A DNA stretch of 64,000 nucleotides from Victivallis vadensis (GTDB lineage Bacteria > Verrucomicrobiota > Lentisphaeria > Victivallales > Victivallaceae): contig NZ_QEKH01000014.1 in the NCBI RefSeq assembly GCF_003096415.1, forward strand, positions 62,001 through 126,000, in the 5' to 3' direction. The notes under the pieces are model-generated. The model searched no databases. It was not told where the DNA came from and worked only from the letters and a program-made list of their open reading frames with translations. Shown piece after piece: positions 16,958 to 25,902 of the stretch. A program made the position numbers and the translations under genes. Position 1 is the stretch's first letter, and each line of letters opens with the position of its first letter.

Positions 16958-17066
16958 GGTCCCGCGCCTCCCCGCCTGGTTGTCCGGCGGTTTTCAATAT
17001 GGTTCCGATTCGCCGCAAATGCAATCCCCGTTCCGGGAAACTTTCCGATTTTTTAGCCGGATACGA

Positions 17067-17096
17067 TTGGCAAAACGGCGGCATGAGTGCTAGAAT
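17067..17096 (+). promoter_or_regulatory. Promoter of the ThuA-like gene
   Basis: TTGGCA (17067-17072) and TAGAAT (17091-17096) are 18 bases apart, 27 bases before the start codon. Confidence 0.55.
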
Positions 17097-17123
17097 ATAC
17101 ACAGTAACAGCTTATTCAACAGG

Positions 17124-17786
17124 ATGGATCAAATGATTATTTTCGTCGCAGACGACCATTACGAATCGTTCCCCGGCCGCAACACCTACGAGGAGATCGC
17201 CGCGGACTACCCCGACATGAAATTCATCGAAAACGACTGGAGCATCTTCACCTCCGTCGACCTTGCCGGAGATTGCGATCTCTTGATCCTCAACATGATC
17301 GCCGACACCTGCAATCTGCCGGTCCCGGATGAGGCCGCCGCCGAAGCGGTGAAGAAGTATTGCGAAGCCGGCAAGAACCTGCTGCTGCTGCACGGCGGCA
17401 GCTCCGCCTTCTGGCCCTATGCGTGGTTCCGCGAGCTCGTCGGCATCCGCTGGGTGCGCGGCAACGATCCGGACGGATTCGTCGCGTCGTTCCATCCGCA
17501 CGAGCCTTACAAGGTGGTGCGCGCCAAGTGCCGCCACCGCCTCGTCAACAAACTCGTCGAGATGGATCTGCCGAAAGACGAGATCTATACCGGGCTCGAA
17601 CAGACCCGGCCCGTCTGGACGCTGATGAACACCACGATCAGCACCGGCACTTTCCCGCAATGCACCGAATCGGCGACGCCGTGGGGCGGCCGCGTGATCA
17701 ACTTCCTGCCCGGTCACGACAAGTCCGTGACCCGCCACCCCGATTTCATCGCCAACGTGAAACTGCTGATCGACGACCTGCGCTGA
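17124..17786 (+). CDS. ThuA-like (glutamine-amidotransferase-fold) domain protein
   Basis: A 220-residue cytoplasmic protein of the ThuA/trehalose-utilisation family, which has the class I amidotransferase fold. Its pattern includes LLILNMIADTC, an EAGKNLLLLHGGSSAFWPY segment where the active-site loop would be, a HPHEPYKVV strand, and GRVINFLPGHD near the end, all typical of ThuA proteins. Members are linked to disaccharide metabolism but the reaction is not firmly known. It heads a set of closely spaced genes with the small membrane protein, the heparinase-like lyase and the LD-carboxypeptidase. Confidence 0.82.
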   Translation: MDQMIIFVADDHYESFPGRNTYEEIAADYPDMKFIENDWSIFTSVDLAGDCDLLILNMIADTCNLPVPDEAAAEAVKKYCEAGKNLLLLHGGSSAFWPYAWFRELVGIRWVRGNDPDGFVASFHPHEPYKVVRAKCRHRLVNKLVEMDLPKDEIYTGLEQTRPVWTLMNTTISTGTFPQCTESATPWGGRVINFLPGHDKSVTRHPDFIANVKLLIDDLR

Positions 17787-17794
17787 CCTTTCGG

Positions 17795-17820
17795 CCCCTT
17801 CCCGGCTTTCCGGGAGGGGG
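17795..17820 (+). terminator. Hairpin after the ThuA-like gene
   Basis: CCCCTTCCCGG and CCGGGAGGGG form a stem of about ten pairs with a short loop, starting 9 bases after the stop codon. No T-run follows, so it may act as a weak or factor-dependent terminator or protect the mRNA end. Confidence 0.4.
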
Positions 17821-17865
17821 ATTCTGCTTCGGGAAACCGGCAATCGAACAAGGGGGAACGCATTC

Positions 17866-18240
17866 ATGAGATTTCGCGGCGAACCGGTCCCGCCTTCGCC
17901 CGGCGGCGAACCGCCGATGACGCAGGAGTTCAACCGCCGGCTCTACGGGTTGGTACTGCCCGCTCTCGGCGGATTATGGGCGCTTTACACCATCTTTTTC
18001 AGCCGCCGTATCCGGCTTCCCTCCCGTTACGGCCGTGGAACCGAGTTTTTCGGCGCCGACGCGGTGCTGATTGCGCTGATCGTGCTGGAGAGCTGCGTTC
18101 TCGCGCACCGCATCCGCTTCTGGTACGAACTTTACCAGTCGCCGCCGCAATTCTGGAAATGGCACGACCAGCTTCTGCTGGGGCTGATCGTGCTGACCGC
18201 GATTGTTTTCAGCCTGAATCTGTATTATAAATTCTTCTGA
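17866..18240 (+). CDS. Small membrane protein of unknown function
   Basis: A 124-residue protein with three hydrophobic segments (about residues 27-45, 65-82 and 103-122) and an N-terminal soluble stretch rich in Pro and Gly. I do not recognise a family. A GGGGGAA site precedes the ATG. It ends 17 bases before the heparinase-like gene, so the two are probably co-transcribed. Confidence 0.7.
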   Translation: MRFRGEPVPPSPGGEPPMTQEFNRRLYGLVLPALGGLWALYTIFFSRRIRLPSRYGRGTEFFGADAVLIALIVLESCVLAHRIRFWYELYQSPPQFWKWHDQLLLGLIVLTAIVFSLNLYYKFF

Positions 18241-18257
18241 CCGGAGAGGTTCGTCAA

Positions 18258-20105
18258 ATGCTCAGTGAAAGATTGATTTTCCCCCTGACTCCTGTACCCG
18301 TATTTCCTCCGCTGCGGGAGCGCGCCGCATGGCGGGCCATGAGTGAAATTCCCCGGAACCGGCGTTTTCTGGGAAACCGGATCCTGCCGCTGGCCCAGAA
18401 CGCGCTCACCGCGCCGATACCGGAGCTTCCCGCCTCGCTTTTCATGGAGTTCGTGCGCATCGGCGACCGCAAGCACTACGAGAAGCCCTATTTCCAGCGG
18501 CGGCAGATGCTGGAAGCCCTGGTTCTGGCCGAGGGTTACGAATACCGGGGCCGCTTCATCGACCGGATCATCGATTATTTGTGGGCAATCATGGGCGAAT
18601 ACACCTGGTCGCTGCCCGCGCATGTGAATTCGGGCGGCGATCCGCTGCCGGAGCTGCCGTTTGAAATGGTGGACCTCTTCTGCGCCGAGACCGGCATGCT
18701 GCTGGCCCAGACCTTGAATTTCATGGAATCGGAGCTGCGGGACGTTTCTTTGAATCTCGTCTCCGGCATCCGCCGCAACCTGCAAAAGCGCATCATCGAA
18801 CCGTGCGAGCGCGAACCGTTTCCCTTCTGGTGGGGGCACGGCTTCAACAACTGGAGTCCGTGGTGCGCCTCCAACGTGCTGGGCGTCGCGCTGACCGTCC
18901 TCTCCGGCCAGCCGGAGCGGCAGGAGAAAATGGTCCGCAGCCTCGCCGCGATCATCGACCGTTATCTGGATCTCTACCCGGCGGACGGCGGCTGCGACGA
19001 GGGGCCGAGCTACTGGGGAGTTTCACCCGCCTCCATGCTGATCTTCCTCGAAGAACTGTATAACGCTTCGGGCGGAAAAATTTCCATTTACGATGAGCCG
19101 CTGGTCCGGCACATGGGCGAATTCTTTGCGGACTGCTATCTTGACGGCGGCTGTTTCACGCCGTTCTCCGACGCGGCGGTCCGGTTCGATCCGCCGGTCC
19201 CGCTCTGCCGGCGCTACGGCGAGCGCACCGGCAGCGAAAAACTGAAGAATTTCACGCTGCGGATGCTGGCCGGCCTGAACGGGGAACCCTATCAGCCGTA
19301 CACCGGATATACCAGCACTTCGTCGCTGTTCCGAATGCCCGCCTTTCTCTTCTGGCTGCCCGCCGAAGAGGTTCCGGCGCCGCCGGCGGCGGACTCGGTC
19401 AGCTATTATCCGGTGGTCCAGCAGCTTTTCGTACATGCGGGCAAACTCGCGTTCGCGGCCAAAGGCGGCCACAACGCCGAAAACCACAACCACAACGACC
19501 TCGGCCAGTTCATGTTTTTCCACAGCGGCGAGCCGATGATCGTCGACCTCGGCCGGTGCGAATACACCCGGCACACCTTTTCGGAACGCCGTTATGAAAA
19601 CTGGGTGCTGAATGCCCTGGGGCACAATCCGCCGCTTTTCGACGGCGTCGGCCAGCACGACGGCAAGGAGCACCGAGCCGCCGATGTGCGTTTCTCGCAG
19701 GAGGGGAACCGCGTTCAACTGGAGATGGAGCTGGCGGGAGCTTTCCCGGCGGAGCTGGAGCTTGTTTCCGTGCGCCGGAGCATCCGCCTCGACATCGGCA
19801 GCGGCGAAATTCAGGTCGAAGACCGCTGGGAGAGCCGCCAGCCGCACACGGTGCAGTGGAATCTCTACACTCCGGCAAAAGTCGCCGTCCGGCCCGGAGA
19901 AACGGAGTTCCGGAACGGTTCCGCCGTGATGCGCCTGACCCTGTCGGGCACGCCGGTTTCGGTTGCCGCCGCCGTGCCGGAAAATCCTGACCCGGAACTG
20001 ACGCACAGTTGGGGCGCGCCGCCGTGCCGGGTCCGCCTGACTGCCGAAGCGGGTTGCTCCGGGGCCGTTACGATGCGGTTCACCTTTCCGGCTTCACGCA
20101 ATTGA
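18258..20105 (+). CDS. Heparinase II/III-like polysaccharide lyase
   Basis: A 615-residue protein of the heparinase II/III family. An alpha/alpha toroid region (about residues 60-360, with GWGHGF-like WWGHGFNNWSPW) is followed by the beta-sandwich half that opens with KGGHNAENHNHNDLGQF, the family hallmark, and a WNLYTPA strand later on. Such enzymes cleave uronic-acid polysaccharides by beta-elimination. There is no signal peptide, so it may act on oligosaccharides in the cytoplasm (oligo-lyase role). Whether the substrate is a glycosaminoglycan, alginate or another polymer is open. Confidence 0.85.
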   Translation: MLSERLIFPLTPVPVFPPLRERAAWRAMSEIPRNRRFLGNRILPLAQNALTAPIPELPASLFMEFVRIGDRKHYEKPYFQRRQMLEALVLAEGYEYRGRFIDRIIDYLWAIMGEYTWSLPAHVNSGGDPLPELPFEMVDLFCAETGMLLAQTLNFMESELRDVSLNLVSGIRRNLQKRIIEPCEREPFPFWWGHGFNNWSPWCASNVLGVALTVLSGQPERQEKMVRSLAAIIDRYLDLYPADGGCDEGPSYWGVSPASMLIFLEELYNASGGKISIYDEPLVRHMGEFFADCYLDGGCFTPFSDAAVRFDPPVPLCRRYGERTGSEKLKNFTLRMLAGLNGEPYQPYTGYTSTSSLFRMPAFLFWLPAEEVPAPPAADSVSYYPVVQQLFVHAGKLAFAAKGGHNAENHNHNDLGQFMFFHSGEPMIVDLGRCEYTRHTFSERRYENWVLNALGHNPPLFDGVGQHDGKEHRAADVRFSQEGNRVQLEMELAGAFPAELELVSVRRSIRLDIGSGEIQVEDRWESRQPHTVQWNLYTPAKVAVRPGETEFRNGSAVMRLTLSGTPVSVAAAVPENPDPELTHSWGAPPCRVRLTAEAGCSGAVTMRFTFPASRN

Positions 20106-20138
20106 ACACCGCGCACGCCGGGAAGTGGAGTCCAGACC

Positions 20139-21029
20139 ATGCTGATACCTGAAACATTCCGCCGGATCGGTGTTTTCGCCCCTGCCGGAAAACTCGCGCC
20201 GGAGCTTTTTCAAAGCGGCGCGGAGCTGCTGGAAGCGGAGGGCAAAAGCGTCCGCGTCGCCCCCCATGTCCGGCAGGAGTATCCGGTCCGCTATCTGGCC
20301 GCCTCCGCCGAAAGCCGGGCGGAAGAGCTGACCCGCCTCTGGCTCGATCCTGAAACCGACCTGCTGCTCGCGGCGCGGGGCGGTTTCGGCTGCGCCCATC
20401 TGCTGCCGCTGCTGGACTGGAAACAACTCGCCACCCGCCCGGAACTTCCGCTGGTCGGTTACAGCGACGTGACCGTACTCCATTACGCGATGCTCAAGAC
20501 CGGCGCGGGAACTCCAGTCATCGGTCCGATGCTCGGCAAGCTCGCGCAGGCCGCCGATGACCCGTACACCGCCGGGCACTTCCGCAAAGCGCTGCTGAAA
20601 ACGCCGCGCGAAGTGGAAGCGCCGCCGGAATTCGGCCCTGTCCACATCCTGAAACCGGGAAACGCGCAGGGGCTGCCCCTGCCCGGCAACCTCGCGGTCG
20701 CAGCCACCCTCGCCGGAACCGGCTTCCTGCCCGATCCGGCGGGGAAAATCCTGTTCTTCGAGGATCTGAACGAGCCGGTCTACAAGCTCGACCGCTACCT
20801 GACGCAGCTGGAACAGGCCGGTTTCCTGCGCAATGCGGCCGGAATCGTGTTCGGCCAGTTCAGCGACTGCGCGCCGCCGGAGGAGCTGGAACGGCTCTTC
20901 GGAGAAGTCGCGGCGCGGTTCGGCGGACCGGTCCGGATGAACTTCCCGTTCGGCCACGTGTTTCCGTTCGCTTCACTGAACTGCCGCCAGTTGGTCGCGC
21001 TTGAAAGCGACCGCATCTGCTGCTGCTGA
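20139..21029 (+). CDS. LD-carboxypeptidase / MccF-like peptidase, family S66
   Basis: A 296-residue serine peptidase of the S66 family. These enzymes either trim murein tetrapeptides during cell-wall recycling or, in the MccF branch, inactivate microcin C. The nucleophile S109 lies in VGYSDVT, the glycine-rich RGGFGCAHLL loop precedes it, the acidic residue is in FFEDLNEP, and the catalytic His is in NFPFGH near the end. No signal peptide is seen, consistent with a cytoplasmic recycling role. It follows the lyase gene by 33 bases. Confidence 0.9.
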   Translation: MLIPETFRRIGVFAPAGKLAPELFQSGAELLEAEGKSVRVAPHVRQEYPVRYLAASAESRAEELTRLWLDPETDLLLAARGGFGCAHLLPLLDWKQLATRPELPLVGYSDVTVLHYAMLKTGAGTPVIGPMLGKLAQAADDPYTAGHFRKALLKTPREVEAPPEFGPVHILKPGNAQGLPLPGNLAVAATLAGTGFLPDPAGKILFFEDLNEPVYKLDRYLTQLEQAGFLRNAAGIVFGQFSDCAPPEELERLFGEVAARFGGPVRMNFPFGHVFPFASLNCRQLVALESDRICCC

Positions 21030-21058
21030 CGAAAGAGCCGCAACCGGCCGGATAATCA

Positions 21059-22405
21059 TCAAAGCACCATTCCCGCTACCCAGCCCGCAGCCAGCAGCGG
21101 CAGGTTGTAGTGCAGAAACGTCGGAATCACCGAATCATAGATATGGTCGTGCTGGCCGTCGGCGTTCAGCCCGGCGGTCGGCCCCAGCACCGATTCGGAG
21201 ACCGGTGAACCCGCGTCCCCTAATGCTCCGGCGGAACCGACGATCGCGATGGTCGCCGCCGCCGACAGCCCCATCGACATGCACAGCGGCACATAGATCG
21301 CCGCAATCAGCGGCACCGTCGAAAACGACGAACCGATTCCCATGGTGATCACCAATCCGATGAACAGCATCAGGAACACCGCCACGCCTTTATAGTCTCC
21401 GGCAAAACCGCCGACCACCTTGACCATCTCATCGACGCCGCCGGTGGCCCGCATCACTTCGGCAAAGCCGGAGGCGGCGATCATCACCAGCCCGATGCCT
21501 CCCATCAGATAGACGCCCTGCGTGAACACATCCTGCGTATCGCGGATGCGGATCACTCCGGCGCACACGAACACCAGCACCGCCAGCACCGACGCGACAA
21601 TCAGCGAATCCATCAGGAACTGCCCCGCCAGCGCCACGGCGATCGCAACCATGCCGACGCCGACATTGAAGAGGCTGATCTTCTTCGGTTCGACCTCCCT
21701 CAGCTCCCGATCCGTGGCGCTTTTGCTGTAGTCCCGCGGCTTCCGGTAGGAAAAAAAGATCGCGATCAGCAATCCGGTCAGCATGCCCGCCGCCGGAATC
21801 AGCATCGCGCCGGGGGCCTGGCTGTTCAACACATCCATGCCGCTCTTGCGGATGCTGCCGAGCACCACTTCATTGATATAGATTTTCCCGAAGCCCACCG
21901 GCAGCACCATGTAGGGAGTGATCAGGCCGAAAGTCAGGATGCAGGCCACCATGCGCCGGTCCAGGCGGATCCGCTCGAATACCGGCAGCAGCGGCGGAAT
22001 CAGCACCGGAATGAATGCGATATGCACCGGAATCAGGTTCTGCGACGAAATCGCGATCAGCGTCAGGATCGCAATCAGCGAATACTTGAAACAGAAGATC
22101 TGTTTTTGCGTGACCTGCCGCCCGATGCAGGCGAACAGCTTCTGCGCGATCAGCTCGGTGACGCCGGAGCGGGAGATCGCGATCGAAAAAGCGCCGAGCA
22201 TCGCGTAGTTCATCGCGATACCCGCGCCGCCGCCGAGGCCGCCGTAAAACGCCTTGACCGCTCCCCCCGTCCCCAGCCCGGCGATCACGCCGCCGAACAC
22301 CGACGCCAGGATCAGCGAAAACACCACATTCAACCGCAACGCGGATAACGCCAGCAACATCACCACCGACAGCAACACCGGGTTGCCCAGCATCGACCAA
22401 TCCAT
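21059..22405 (-). CDS. Na+/H+ antiporter family transporter (NhaC/YuiF-like)
   Basis: A 448-residue inner-membrane transporter with about eleven hydrophobic helices, a long central re-entrant-like stretch (SSQNLIPVHIAFIPVLIPP) and GALGDAGSPVSESVLGPTAG near the end, which is characteristic of the Na+/H+ antiporter superfamily and of the YuiF-type amino-acid carriers. I take the ATG at 22405 as the start, with GGAAAGAG upstream; its ATG overlaps the TGA of the zinc-ribbon gene before it. The substrate (sodium or an amino acid such as histidine) cannot be resolved here. Confidence 0.85.
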   Translation of the reverse strand: MDWSMLGNPVLLSVVMLLALSALRLNVVFSLILASVFGGVIAGLGTGGAVKAFYGGLGGGAGIAMNYAMLGAFSIAISRSGVTELIAQKLFACIGRQVTQKQIFCFKYSLIAILTLIAISSQNLIPVHIAFIPVLIPPLLPVFERIRLDRRMVACILTFGLITPYMVLPVGFGKIYINEVVLGSIRKSGMDVLNSQAPGAMLIPAAGMLTGLLIAIFFSYRKPRDYSKSATDRELREVEPKKISLFNVGVGMVAIAVALAGQFLMDSLIVASVLAVLVFVCAGVIRIRDTQDVFTQGVYLMGGIGLVMIAASGFAEVMRATGGVDEMVKVVGGFAGDYKGVAVFLMLFIGLVITMGIGSSFSTVPLIAAIYVPLCMSMGLSAAATIAIVGSAGALGDAGSPVSESVLGPTAGLNADGQHDHIYDSVIPTFLHYNLPLLAAGWVAGMVL

Positions 22406-22947
22406 CAACTCTTTCCGTTCTTTTTTTCTTTATATCGTATATACGAACCGATCCGTTTGGAAAACATGACCGGACAACCGCACTGCGGACACCGCAACGG
22501 CCCCTTTTCCATGAGCTCATACAATCCGGCCAGCGGGAAAAATTGCCCTACGATCTTCAGCCACCAACCGGCCTTGCGCCTTTCCCGGACTCCCTGCCCC
22601 CGAAAGGAACACTCCGGGCAGAACATAAACTGGTTGACATCAAACGCCAGCAACGTCCCCCAACCGGCCAGAATCACTCCCGCCACTGATAACAGGAACT
22701 CCGCCCATCCCACGATCCGCGCCGTCTGAGTGCTGTAACACCGCCCTGGCAACACGAACATCAGGATTTCAAGACCACCGGCCAACAGCCAACACAAAGC
22801 CCCCTGCCCGATCCGCTTCCATGCACAAACACGAAGCTGCTTGCGGGCCTCAGCCTGCGGCTGCAGCCACTCCCCGCAGAAGCGGCAGCGACGCGAAACG
22901 CCATATTCCGTTTCGCCACAATGCGGACAAGTCCTCGGAGTTCTCAA
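22405..22947 (-). CDS. Zinc-ribbon membrane protein, function unknown
   Basis: A 180-residue protein that starts with a TTG codon. It has an N-terminal zinc ribbon (CPHCG ... CRFCGEWL), two hydrophobic segments (about residues 50-70 and 80-100), and further CPEC and CPQCGCPV pairs, so up to three metal sites. This fits small bacterial zinc-ribbon membrane proteins of unknown role. It lies between the antiporter gene, which it overlaps at its stop codon, and folD, only 4 bases upstream, so the three form one transcription unit. Confidence 0.75.
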   Translation of the reverse strand: MRTPRTCPHCGETEYGVSRRCRFCGEWLQPQAEARKQLRVCAWKRIGQGALCWLLAGGLEILMFVLPGRCYSTQTARIVGWAEFLLSVAGVILAGWGTLLAFDVNQFMFCPECSFRGQGVRERRKAGWWLKIVGQFFPLAGLYELMEKGPLRCPQCGCPVMFSKRIGSYIRYKEKKNGKS

Positions 22948-22951
22948 CGGT

Positions 22952-23830
22952 TCAGCGGCGACGTTCGCAGGCGGTCACGGCGTTGCTCATCAGGATCGCG
23001 ATGGTCATCGGGCCGACGCCGCCCGGCACCGGGGTGATCGCACCGGCGACCTCGACCGCCTCCTGAAAATTCACGTCGCCGACCAGCTTGTTCTTGCCGG
23101 TTTCCGGGTTCGGAATGCGGTTGATGCCGACGTCGATCACGGCGGCGCCCGGCTTGATCATATCGCCGGTCACGAATTCCGGCTTGCCGATCGCGGCGAT
23201 CAGGATATCCGCGTCGCGGGTGTACTTTGCGATATCCGGCGTGCCGGAGTGAACCACGGTCACAGTGGCGTTCGCCCCCTTCGCCTTCTGCATCAGCATC
23301 GCGGCCAGCGGCTTGCCGACGATGTTGGAGCGGCCGATCACCACCGCATGCCTGCCGGCGGGATCGATGCCGGACTTCTCCAGCAGCACCAGCACTCCGT
23401 AGGGCGTACAGGGGCGGAAACCGTCGGTCTTGCCGATCAGCAGCTTGCCGACGTTGCGCTCATGGAAGCAGTCCACGTCCTTATCCGGATCGATCGCGGC
23501 GATCACCTTCTCCTCATCGATCTGCGGCGGCGGAGGCGACTGAACCAGAATGCCGTCGATTTTCGGGTCACGGTTCAATTTGTCGATCAAATCAAGCACG
23601 TCGCTCATGGAGGCGTCGGCAGGCAATACGCGCTTGTCGGAGTAGATGCCGAGCTCCGCGCATTTCTTCGCCTTGGAATTCACATAAACCTGCGAAGCGG
23701 GATCGTCGCCGATCAGCACGACGGCGAGTCCGGGAGTTTTCCCCGCCGCCTTCAACTTCTCCACCCGTGCGAGGGTCTCTTCATTCACCATCCGGGCTAT
23801 CGCCTTGCCGTCAATGATTTTCGCCGCCAT
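22952..23830 (-). CDS. folD: Methylenetetrahydrofolate dehydrogenase / cyclohydrolase
   Basis: A 292-residue cytoplasmic bifunctional enzyme that interconverts 5,10-methylene-THF and 10-formyl-THF using NADP+, feeding purine and formyl-methionine synthesis. Catalytic motifs are complete: YVNSKAK with K53, the VQSPPPPQID loop, the FRPCTPYG segment, GRSNIVGKP in the Rossmann domain, and the C-terminal TPVPGGVGPMTIA signature. The start is the ATG at 23830, preceded by GAGGTGA; the longer frame to 23893 has no such support. Length is normal for the family. Confidence 0.97.
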   Translation of the reverse strand: MAAKIIDGKAIARMVNEETLARVEKLKAAGKTPGLAVVLIGDDPASQVYVNSKAKKCAELGIYSDKRVLPADASMSDVLDLIDKLNRDPKIDGILVQSPPPPQIDEEKVIAAIDPDKDVDCFHERNVGKLLIGKTDGFRPCTPYGVLVLLEKSGIDPAGRHAVVIGRSNIVGKPLAAMLMQKAKGANATVTVVHSGTPDIAKYTRDADILIAAIGKPEFVTGDMIKPGAAVIDVGINRIPNPETGKNKLVGDVNFQEAVEVAGAITPVPGGVGPMTIAILMSNAVTACERRR

Positions 23831-23952
23831 AGTCACCTCATATCTGTAAGAGTGTAAATATTTTAAAATACCACCGCAACGGCGGCTTTTCAAGGCGGCC
23901 GGCCTGCTCTGCAGGAATAAATTCCGGTTCCGCCGCCGTCTTCCGCCCGGGC

Positions 23953-23980
23953 TTGACCTCCCGGACGGCTGTGCTATATT
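23953..23980 (+). promoter_or_regulatory. Promoter of the GH99-like gene
   Basis: TTGACC (23953-23958) and TATATT (23975-23980) are 16 bases apart, 44 bases before the start codon at 24025. Confidence 0.6.
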
Positions 23981-24024
23981 ACATCAGGATCAGTTGAAAC
24001 TTCCAAACCGGAGCGTTTATTGTC

Positions 24025-25902
24025 ATGTCCAGAACTGTTTTCATCCTTCTTTTGCTCCTCTGCCTGCAACTGCCTTCCTTCGCTGCCGCCCGGAGAGCCT
24101 ACACCCATAACTCGGAATACCTCCGCGACCACATTTCGGATCTCATCAGCAACTGGAATGGAGCCAGACTCGAGGCGACCTCAGCGGATTACGCCACGCT
24201 GAATCTGCGCAACGGAACCCGGCCGATCAAATTCGACCAGAAGGAGCTGCGCAAGAGGAACGGCCGCTACCTCTACATGAACATGCGCGTCAAGGAAAAA
24301 GAGAGCCGGTACGGATTCCTGATCCTGCCGGACAACGCCGGATTCATTCGTTTTCCAGTGGTTGCGGACGGCAACTTTCACATCTACAACATCGACCTCG
24401 CCGACGAGAACGGCAGAATCCGCCGGCCGGAATCCATCGTTTTTTCGGACAGCGGCAAATCGCAGACCATCCATCTGCTCGGCTTCAGTCTGGTCGGCAA
24501 TCCGTCCGGCCGCTCCGATGTCCGGATTCTCGACGTCGGGACGGTCAACCACGAACTCTATTCCGGCGTACCCAATCAGCTCTATTTGCTGCTTCACAAC
24601 ACCGGCGGCAAAGTTTCCAACAACCTGGAGCTGGAAAGCCTGAAACTGCCGTTCCGGGTGGAGGAGAGCAACCGCTTCCGCCGGAAACTGCCCGCGATTG
24701 TGCCTCAGGCGAGAAAAACGGTGCTGATCGACATCACGCCCCGCACTCCCGGCTCCGGAAAGCTCTCCGCCGAAGTGGCCGACAAGGAGGGGCTGTCGAA
24801 ATTCCAGCGGACGCTCAAGGCAGTCACCCCTCCGCCCCTTCCCGGCGGCTCCGCTTCCGGGATGCCCGTTCCGTCGCCGCTCCCGACGATCTGTAATGTG
24901 GCGGCCTTTTATACGCCCCGCTACACCACGGCCGACAGCTGGAAAAACGTCAGCGAATACACCCCGGGCCGCCGGCCCGTGCTCGGCTACTACGATGTGT
25001 CCAAGCCGGAAACCATCGACTGGCAGATCAAGCTGCTCACGGAAAACGGCATCAACACGCTGTTCATCGACTGGTATGAAAAGCAGGGAAAACCCGCTCA
25101 TCCCGAATGGTTCGAGGCCTACCGGCAGGCCCGGCACCGCAAGCTGATCCGCTGGGCGATCGCGTGGGACAACAGCAACGCGGTCAACTCCGCCGATGAA
25201 TTCAGGCGGATCGCCGCACTCTGGATCGCCGGCTATTTCCGCCGGGAAGGCTATCTTCACGTCAACGGCAAACCGGTCGTGCTGATCAAGCAGCCGCTGC
25301 GCCTCGACCGGAATCTGAGCGGACAGCTCGGAGCCTGCCTCGCGGAGACCCGGAAACAGGCTCAGGCCGCCGGGCTTCCCGGCATCTGTTTCATCGCGGG
25401 GCTGACTCCGTTCCCGAACCAGAAGAACGTGGACCATGTGCGCGAAATCAAGTTCCTGCTGGCCAACGGTTTTGATTTCGTCACCGACGTGGTGCACACC
25501 TCCGCCGAAAAGCCCGGCGACGTGCCGGGCGTCCTCGACTTCGAGGAGGTGGCGGACCTCAATACCAGAATGTGGGCGCAACGCCGCCGGACCGCCGCCT
25601 CGAACTACATTCCTTTCGTGACGACCGGCTGCAACGACTATCCGCTCCGGCGGGATTCCGCCGAAATCATCGAAAACCGTACCCCTGAGGAGTTCGGCAA
25701 GCTCTGCAAAAGCGCCGCCCGCTTCATCGCCGTGAACAAAGCGCCGTTCTTCCTGATCGGGCACCTGAACGATTTCGATCGCGGCGCTTCCATCGAGCCG
25801 AACTCCGAGGACGGTTTCCGGTACTACGAGGCATTGCGCGACGAAGTGATGACTCCCGGCACCCGCCCGCCGCAGAATTACGGACCGACCGCGCTCAGGT
25901 GA
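24025..25902 (+). CDS. Secreted GH99/WbsX-like glycoside hydrolase
   Basis: A 625-residue exported protein with a signal peptide (to about residue 21). Residues 30-270 are beta-rich. The catalytic-like half begins near AAFYTPRYTT and includes PVLGYYDVSKPETIDWQIKL and NTLFIDWYEKQG, the pattern of GH99-like and WbsX-like barrels that act on mannan-type or surface polysaccharides. The N-terminal part may bind carbohydrate. It has its own promoter and ends convergently with the AraC gene, overlapping it by 8 bases. The substrate is unknown. Confidence 0.78.
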   Translation: MSRTVFILLLLLCLQLPSFAAARRAYTHNSEYLRDHISDLISNWNGARLEATSADYATLNLRNGTRPIKFDQKELRKRNGRYLYMNMRVKEKESRYGFLILPDNAGFIRFPVVADGNFHIYNIDLADENGRIRRPESIVFSDSGKSQTIHLLGFSLVGNPSGRSDVRILDVGTVNHELYSGVPNQLYLLLHNTGGKVSNNLELESLKLPFRVEESNRFRRKLPAIVPQARKTVLIDITPRTPGSGKLSAEVADKEGLSKFQRTLKAVTPPPLPGGSASGMPVPSPLPTICNVAAFYTPRYTTADSWKNVSEYTPGRRPVLGYYDVSKPETIDWQIKLLTENGINTLFIDWYEKQGKPAHPEWFEAYRQARHRKLIRWAIAWDNSNAVNSADEFRRIAALWIAGYFRREGYLHVNGKPVVLIKQPLRLDRNLSGQLGACLAETRKQAQAAGLPGICFIAGLTPFPNQKNVDHVREIKFLLANGFDFVTDVVHTSAEKPGDVPGVLDFEEVADLNTRMWAQRRRTAASNYIPFVTTGCNDYPLRRDSAEIIENRTPEEFGKLCKSAARFIAVNKAPFFLIGHLNDFDRGASIEPNSEDGFRYYEALRDEVMTPGTRPPQNYGPTALR